Assembly (NCBI GenBank): GCA_003233615.1 | Contig: QIMB01000301.1 | Location: 1-10,110 of the forward strand | DNA: 10,110 nt | Direction of reading: 5' to 3' | Source: Nitrospirota bacterium | Lineage (GTDB): Bacteria; Nitrospirota; Nitrospiria; Nitrospirales; UBA8639 | Shown: piece by piece, positions 6,344 to 10,110 of the stretch | Position numbering within the stretch: position 1 is the first letter of the stretch | How the letters are laid out: each line of letters starts with the position of its first letter | The notes under the pieces: model-generated | Seen by the model: the letters and a program-made list of their open reading frames with translations, nothing else | What the model was told of the DNA's origin: nothing | Databases searched by the model: none | Program-made: the position numbers and the translations under genes

Positions 6344-7906
6344 TTATGTGGAGGCTTGTGGAGAAGATGTTGTCGGAAATTTATACAAATTTCCGAATTT
6401 TTCTTCCAGATCCTGAATGAACGGCTCCAGTGTCAGAGCTTGGCCGGTTATACGCTGAATGAGGTCATTGGCTGAATATTGTCGGCCCCATCGATACACA
6501 CGATCATGTAACCAATTTTTTAAGGGCAGAAAATTTCCTTGCCCAATATTCTGTTCAAGATCAACCATATCTTTCTTGGCTTGATGAAACAGCATGGCCG
6601 CATAGAGATTTCCTAATGTGTAGGTTGGGAAATATCCAAAGGCTCCGAATGACCAATGGACATCTTGCAGTACACCTTCCGCATCGTTAGGTGGTGTGAC
6701 TCCTAAATATTCTTGTATTTTGGCGTTCCACATTTCGGGTAAATCCTCTACCTGAACTCGGCCTTCAATGATGTCCAGTTCAATTTCAAATCGCACCATG
6801 ACATGCAGGTTGTACGTGAGTTCGTCTGCCTCAACTCGAATTAACGAGGGTTCAACCCGATTGATCGCTAAATAAAATTCGTCTGCCGGCACACTGCCAA
6901 GTTGCGTTGGAAAGAATTCCTGTAATTTGGGATAAAAATATTGCCAGAACGATTGAGATCTGCCCACAGAATTTTCCCATAGTCGTGACTGACTTTCATG
7001 AATGCCCAAAGAAATGGTTTCGCCCAATGGCGTACCATACTGCTGAGTTGGTAAGCCTTGCTCATATAACCCATGGCCGCCTTCATGAATGCAACTAAAT
7101 AAACAGGAGGGCATATCGTGTTCAAAGACACGGGTAGTGACTCGTACATCGGTTGGATGAAACGAAGTGGTAAAGGGATGGGCGGAAAGGTCTAGCCGCC
7201 CGCGTTGAAAATCGTAGCTCATCTGTTTGAGTACCAAGCGGCCAAAGTCGAGCTGTTTGCCGGTGTCAAATGACTGTGTGAGCAGATCGGTATTGGGTTG
7301 TATTGGGGAATTTCGAATCTGATCGAGTAACCGAATTAAATGAGTGCGTAAGGTCGCAAAGAGGGGACGGAGTTGCGCCACGGTGGACCCCGGTTCGTAG
7401 GTATCCAACAAGGCATTGTACGGAGAATCGGTATAACCTAAATAATCGGCTTCTTTCTGTTTGAGTCTAACGAGCCGTTCCAAGTTCGGGAGAAAACGGT
7501 GGAAATCGTTGGTTTTACGAGCCTCCACCCAGACCTGTTGCGCGATGGAGCATTCCCGTCCCAGTTCGGTCACGAATGAAGAGGGTAACTTTTTTGCGCG
7601 GAAAAAATCTTGCCAGGTTTCGCGAAGCAGAGCGTGTGCGGGTTCATCAAGCGAGGCTTGGTGTGCGGGCAAGATGGTTCCTGTCTCAATATCCAGAAAA
7701 GAACTGAGCAACGATTCCATCTCAGATGAGATAAATTGGTTATGGGCAAATGTTTGGAGTGTGGCAAGCTGATCAGCACGAATCGCTCCACTTCCTGCCG
7801 GCATATATGTTTCTTGATCCCATGAGAGAACAGCCGACGCGTCGCGGAGATGATGAATCTCTCGGAGTTTAGATGTTAAATTACCAAGTGCAGCTAAGGT
7901 CGTCAT
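6344..7906 (-). CDS. M32 family metallocarboxypeptidase
   Basis: This zinc carboxypeptidase (Taq/Pfu carboxypeptidase 1 family) removes C-terminal residues from peptides in the cytoplasm. The 520-aa product has the family's normal length and no signal peptide. The catalytic HEXXH is HEGGH at 274-278, within CIHEGGHGLYEQG. The third zinc ligand is Glu 304 in the family motif HESQSRLWEN (303-312). Further M32 landmarks are the VEADELTYNLHVMVRFEIE stretch (358-376) and the HWSFGAFGYFPTYTLGN segment (417-433). The start is ATG 7904-7906, with AAAGGA about 9 nt upstream. The frame is open for 17 more codons to 7957, but those residues are not typical of the family and would start inside the candidate promoter. 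No partner in a shared pathway is evident among its neighbours. Confidence 0.95.
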   Translation of the reverse strand: MTTLAALGNLTSKLREIHHLRDASAVLSWDQETYMPAGSGAIRADQLATLQTFAHNQFISSEMESLLSSFLDIETGTILPAHQASLDEPAHALLRETWQDFFRAKKLPSSFVTELGRECSIAQQVWVEARKTNDFHRFLPNLERLVRLKQKEADYLGYTDSPYNALLDTYEPGSTVAQLRPLFATLRTHLIRLLDQIRNSPIQPNTDLLTQSFDTGKQLDFGRLVLKQMSYDFQRGRLDLSAHPFTTSFHPTDVRVTTRVFEHDMPSCLFSCIHEGGHGLYEQGLPTQQYGTPLGETISLGIHESQSRLWENSVGRSQSFWQYFYPKLQEFFPTQLGSVPADEFYLAINRVEPSLIRVEADELTYNLHVMVRFEIELDIIEGRVQVEDLPEMWNAKIQEYLGVTPPNDAEGVLQDVHWSFGAFGYFPTYTLGNLYAAMLFHQAKKDMVDLEQNIGQGNFLPLKNWLHDRVYRWGRQYSANDLIQRITGQALTLEPFIQDLEEKFGNLYKFPTTSSPQAST

Positions 7907-8205
7907 GGTACCGTTCCTTTTCGTGTGATGATAGAGGCAAGATTGAACGCACAGCACTGTACGGCAGCCATTCCGAGATTGGCAATAAACACTCTATGCC
8001 GCACTGTCTAAGACAGCGAAATTATTTCCCCCTTCTCATACCCGACATATTTTATCGTGGATCCATCCAAATCCATCTATAGGACGTATCAACAAAACGT
8101 CTCCAAGAGGTCATGTTGGCTTATGCTTGCGATTACAAGGGGCTGGTAGAGTAAATAAATTATTTGCGTAATTGTCATGTGTGTTTTTTTCTGGAGGGAT
8201 AGCTC
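7907..8205. other. Divergent intergenic region, M32 peptidase / O-methyltransferase
   Basis: These 299 bp hold no convincing gene. Small elements visible are an odd-length perfect palindrome CTGTCT-A-AGACAG at 8004-8016; a 7-mer ATCCATC repeated one helical turn apart (8061-8067 and 8071-8077); and a short stem GACGT/ACGTC (8083-8087 with 8097-8101). The peptidase promoter candidate lies at 7956-7985. For the O-methyltransferase, TTGCGA (8127-8132) followed 18 bp later by GTAAAT is a weak promoter candidate. The palindromes could be operators, but no regulator gene sits next to them. Confidence 0.4.
7956..7985 (-). promoter_or_regulatory. Candidate promoter of the M32 peptidase gene
   Basis: On the minus strand TTGCCA (7980-7985, 5/6 to the -35 consensus) and TACAGT (7956-7961, 4/6 to the -10) are 18 bp apart. 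Transcription would begin about 40-45 bp ahead of the ATG at 7906. The match is modest and no other evidence supports it. Confidence 0.3.
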
Positions 8206-8856
8206 ATGAAATCATTAGTGTTGCCAGGAGTTGAAACTTATGCGGAAGCCCATTCTGTTGCCAAATCAGACATTTGCCGACGGCTTCGTGAAGAAACCTA
8301 TCGAACGATGGATTGTCCACAGATGGTGGTGGGGTCGTTGGAAGGGGCATTTTTGAAAGTAATGGCCATGAGCGTTGGTGCCACGCGTATCTTAGAAGTT
8401 GGCACCTTCACCGGCTATAGTGCCTTATGTTTTGCGGAGAGTCTGCCAGAAGGAGGCGAAGTTATCACGTGTGATATTGATCCAGAATCTACTGCTATGG
8501 CTAAGAGGTATTGGGCTGAAAGTCCACATGGTTCTAAAATACAATCTCGTCTCGGTTCTGCGCTGGAGACTATGGCAAATTTACCGGGGCAATTTGACCT
8601 CATCTTCATAGATGCTGATAAAGCCAATTATGTGAAGTATTTTCAACGGGCTTTGGATTTGGTTTCTCCGACAGGAGTGATTCTCATTGATAATGTGTTG
8701 TGGAGTGGGGAGGTGTTGAATATGCCGCCGTCAGATTCCAATACAGAAGCCATTCAAGAATTGAATCGACTGGTACATGCAGAGCCACGAGTCTCAGCAG
8801 TGCTGCTCACGATTCGCGATGGAGTATTTTTGATTAAACCTACAAGCGGCAGTTGA
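8206..8856 (+). CDS. Class I SAM-dependent O-methyltransferase
   Basis: The product is a 216-aa soluble enzyme of the caffeoyl-CoA/catechol O-methyltransferase type (Methyltransf_3 family), which transfers a methyl group from S-adenosylmethionine to a hydroxyl on an aromatic substrate. Visible landmarks are SAM motif I LEVGTFTGYSAL (63-74), the acidic ribose contact in CDIDPE (89-94), the metal-binding segment DLIFIDADKANY (131-142), the second metal pair in IDNVLWSG (161-168) and the C-terminal IRDGVFLI. The metal ligands appear intact, so a divalent-cation-dependent enzyme is likely. The physiological substrate cannot be named. The start is ATG 8206, with GGAGG 8 nt upstream. The stop codon lies inside the first copy of the 151-bp repeat, so the decayed accessory region begins exactly at the end of this gene. 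Confidence 0.93.
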   Translation: MKSLVLPGVETYAEAHSVAKSDICRRLREETYRTMDCPQMVVGSLEGAFLKVMAMSVGATRILEVGTFTGYSALCFAESLPEGGEVITCDIDPESTAMAKRYWAESPHGSKIQSRLGSALETMANLPGQFDLIFIDADKANYVKYFQRALDLVSPTGVILIDNVLWSGEVLNMPPSDSNTEAIQELNRLVHAEPRVSAVLLTIRDGVFLIKPTSGS

Positions 8857-9001
8857 GTGCAAAAAAGCTGTGCAGGCAATTGATGTGTATAGGGAATGCA
8901 CACATTGCGTCGTCATCTTGTGGGTGATGAGTCAATTTTTACAGTATCCTAGGCGCGTCGAGGGATTGTGCAGACTTTCGTGATCCAGCTGCTGTTTTTA
9001 G
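8851..9001 (+). repeat. 151-bp direct repeat, copy 1
   Basis: This segment aligns without a net gap to 9679-9829. The first 90 bases differ at only six positions, the middle (about 8943-8962) is divergent, and the end matches again (TGCTGTTTTTAG in both). Overall identity is roughly 84 percent by hand count. It starts on the last two codons of the O-methyltransferase. It contains a small hairpin (ATGTGT 8883-8888 with ACACAT 8900-8905) and two TGTGCAG motifs. Its ends are loosely inverted (GCAAAAAAGCTG against CTAAAAACAGCTG on the other strand), as in a short mobile element. One frame is open from 8852 to 8980. Its function is unknown. Confidence 0.9.
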
Positions 9002-9532
9002 ATTACACCGCGAGCAATCCACAACGCCAACGTTCAGATGGCATAACAACAAGGACAACACCAAGACGAACGACCAAATAAACGGGCAAAAGATGTTCAG
9101 CAGGATATCCTTGTTGTTGTCTGATATGGAGCGTGTACGTCACCATCACTTGCTGGTGGAGTCTGAGAGCTGATGTGCTTTGTAGTGATAAGCCTATCTG
9201 TGTGTGAGGCAATCAGATGGACTCATACACATTTGTAAAAGTAAAGCAACGGGTAAAGAGAGGCGAGCAACGCAGTTTCTCAGCAACTCGGCCTCTGTGG
9301 TCGTTGTGTTGACTAATTTTCTTATTGAGTGTAATTTTTGGCTTTCAGATGAGGTGGAATCATATTATTTTCAATGCGGAATGTTCTTTCCAAATGTACA
9401 CAGAAGGTGCAGTCCTATCTTTAATTTTCTGGATTAACTTCTCCGGTTGTTTTTGTCAAGGTGAGGGTTGGACATCGTCATGAATGATCTCCTTTCCAAC
9501 AACCAGCCCTTGATAACAGGAGGGTGGGATGT
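8857..9532. other. Gene-poor decayed region, no intact gene seen
   Basis: About 0.7 kb between the O-methyltransferase stop codon and the MPFG-type remnant has no frame I would call a gene. The longest open stretches (a 77-codon frame on the plus strand from 9204, a 69-codon frame on the minus strand from 9212) lack ribosome-binding sites and family-like sequence. Visible structure is repeat copy 1, an inverted repeat of 11 bp with a 52-nt loop (AACAACAAGGA 9045-9055 with TCCTTGTTGTT 9108-9118), and a short stem CACCA/TGGTG at 9141-9158. A 15-codon frame on the minus strand (9434-9481) has a good AAGGAG site but no recognisable content. The stretch reads as an accessory insertion in decay. 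Confidence 0.6.
9045..9118. repeat. Inverted repeat with long loop
   Basis: AACAACAAGGA (9045-9055) pairs perfectly with TCCTTGTTGTT (9108-9118). Two further base pairs, one of them G-T, extend the stem outward to 9043 and 9120. The 52-nt loop is A-rich. There is no T-run, so it is not an obvious terminator. It may be a leftover of a mobile element or a structured RNA, or chance in an A/C-rich stretch. Confidence 0.4.
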
Positions 9533-9678
9533 ATGAAGTCACACACGTGTATCGCAATACCGTTTGGCGTGAAGACAGGCAGCCAAGACGCTGAGATTGA
9601 TTTCAATCGAGTTAATCAAGTCTGCGCGTAAGGAGGCGGGCTTGGACGTTTTTCTGGAGGACAAGGGAACGTGCTGGG
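9533..9678 (+). pseudogene. Broken N-terminus of an MPFG-type (TIR-like/DUF4071-associated) protein
   Basis: A strong Shine-Dalgarno AGGAGGG (9518-9524) lies 8 nt before ATG 9533. The frame reads a short lead, then CIAIPFGVKTG and AEIDFNRV, and stops at TAA 9629-9631. One base further on, a second frame starting at 9615 continues as IKSARKEAGLDVFLEDKG. Joined, these match the N-terminal pattern I know from 'MPFG' proteins: C-F-V-x-MPFG-K, G-x-x-IDFD-x-VY, LIKPAIEAAGL, RADEE. Such domains are TIR-like or deoxyribosyltransferase-like and precede DUF4071 (TRAF-binding-type) or repeat domains in bacterial conflict loci. A +1 shift near 9612-9614 breaks the gene, and recognisable homology ends just before repeat copy 2 at 9679. 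What remains is a 5' fragment of a gene usually several hundred codons long. The strong ribosome-binding site suggests recent decay. Family assignment is from memory of the pattern. Confidence 0.65.
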
Positions 9679-9829
9679 AGTTGAGCGCAAAAAAGCTGTG
9701 CACGCAATTGATGTGTATAGGGAATGTACACATTGCGTGGGCATCTTGTGGCTGATGAGTCAATTTTTACATATCGCAAGAAGCGGCAAAGGGTTGTGCA
9801 CACTTTCGTCCACCAATTGCTGTTTTTAG
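9679..9829 (+). repeat. 151-bp direct repeat, copy 2
   Basis: This is the second copy of the repeat, offset by exactly 828 bp from copy 1 with equal length. Its left edge abuts the truncated MPFG-type remnant and its right edge ends 34 bp before the start codon of the gene at 9864. It holds a perfect 7-bp hairpin ATGTGTA/TACACAT (9711-9717 with 9727-9733), where copy 1 has lost one pair. It also carries two TGTGCAC motifs where copy 1 has two TGTGCAG motifs. One frame is open from 9680 to 9826, in the same phase as the MPFG start codon. It may be a leader of the downstream gene, a short mobile element or duplicated coding debris. Confidence 0.9.
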
Positions 9830-9863
9830 GTGTATACGTCTCGACACTGAATGAGGAGGCTCT

Positions 9864-10110
9864 ATGCGTATTCAGCTACGAATTTTTGGTATATCAACAT
9901 CATTAGAAGAGGCGAAAGTCACCGTACGAGGAACGCCGGTGTCTGAGCGCACTGATCAGCCGAATACACATTTGTTAGATGGCATAGAGGTTTTCGGAGC
10001 GTTCGATGTCAGTGAGCATGCCCGTTCCGCAGGGAGCCGTTCCGTAGACCTCGATGTTGAGGATGACGACATCATCGAGTTCATTCTGGAAGATGGTATG
10101 TCGATATGGA
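9864..10110 (+). CDS. N-terminus of unidentified protein, possibly a conflict-system effector (cut by window edge)
   Basis: The frame is open from ATG 9864 to the window end (82 codons seen), with GAGGAGG 4-5 nt upstream of the start. The protein begins MRIQLRIFGIST, with no signal peptide or membrane segment. A stretch rich in small and charged residues follows, then alternating beta-type sequence with an acidic block VDLDVEDDDIIEFILEDGMS near residue 80. From memory, the pattern of an N-terminal beta-rich domain ending in a D-D/E-x-V-E-x-x-L-E-D-G-x-x-x-W motif resembles the small domain (DUF7379-like) at the front of some CHAT or alpha/beta-hydrolase conflict proteins. The neighbouring MPFG-type remnant would fit such a locus. 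The catalytic part, if any, lies outside the window, so no function is assigned. Base composition and codon use look like ordinary coding sequence. Confidence 0.7.
   Translation, partial: MRIQLRIFGISTSLEEAKVTVRGTPVSERTDQPNTHLLDGIEVFGAFDVSEHARSAGSRSVDLDVEDDDIIEFILEDGMSIW

Noticed and set aside
8851..9001. Repeat as an integron attC site (GTTGAGT fits the GTTRRRY core)
   Set aside because: The repeat extends to the wrong side of the core, the partner RYYYAAC box is absent at the expected place, and no integrase or cassette array is seen.
9204..9437. A 77-codon plus-strand frame in the gene-poor region
   Set aside because: It begins with GTG without a ribosome-binding site and its composition looks random; no family resemblance.
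9434..9481. A 15-codon minus-strand frame with a good AAGGAG site
   Set aside because: The spacing is good, but the peptide is very short, unrecognised, and lies in decayed sequence; kept only as a note in the region description.
8851..9829. Repeats as a CRISPR array
   Set aside because: Only two copies, 151 bp long and 828 bp apart, are present, with no spacer-length periodicity and no cas gene.
9724..9906. A 60-codon plus-strand frame across repeat copy 2 and the start of the last gene
   Set aside because: It begins inside the hairpin, lacks a ribosome-binding site and overlaps the better-supported frame from 9864.

Overview
The window comes from a Gram-negative bacterium of moderate G+C. 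Evidence is the signal peptides and periplasmic proteins, a periplasmic-binding-protein iron importer and a Spy/CpxP-like protein. The mix of genes (Fur, Fe(III) ABC importer, His-rich Spy-like protein, small ComEA-type protein, M32 carboxypeptidase) would fit Nitrospirota or a neighbouring phylum. That placement is a guess, because nothing in the window fixes the taxonomy.

Left part (about 1-5064, minus strand): an iron-homeostasis cluster read right to left. A strong sigma70-type promoter drives fur. It is followed by a ferric-iron ABC importer: periplasmic binding protein, fused double permease and ATPase (fbpA-fbpB-fbpC type). Last comes a His/Gly-rich Spy/CpxP-like periplasmic protein whose frame is broken by one missing base. 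A perfect 12-bp hairpin with T-runs closes the cluster. Spacings of 80, 17, 58 and 19 bp suggest one transcript in which the iron sensor is co-transcribed with the importer it probably controls.

Middle part (5171-8856): a SocA/Panacea-like protein diverges from fur. A strong hairpin separates it from a convergent, secreted ComEA-type helix-hairpin-helix protein. Next come an M32 metallocarboxypeptidase (minus strand) and a class I SAM-dependent O-methyltransferase (plus strand), which diverge from a 299-bp intergenic region.

Right part (8857-10110): an accessory, decayed region. Two copies of a 151-bp direct repeat lie exactly 828 bp apart. The first begins on the last codons of the O-methyltransferase and the second lies just before the next gene. 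Between them is about 0.7 kb with no intact gene, plus the broken N-terminus of an 'MPFG-type' protein, the TIR-like/DUF4071-associated class found in bacterial conflict loci. After the second copy a new gene with a good ribosome-binding site starts at 9864 and runs off the window. Its N-terminus resembles, from memory, the small domain that begins some CHAT/hydrolase conflict proteins. This right edge is where an undescribed defence-type system would lie, and most of it is probably outside the window.
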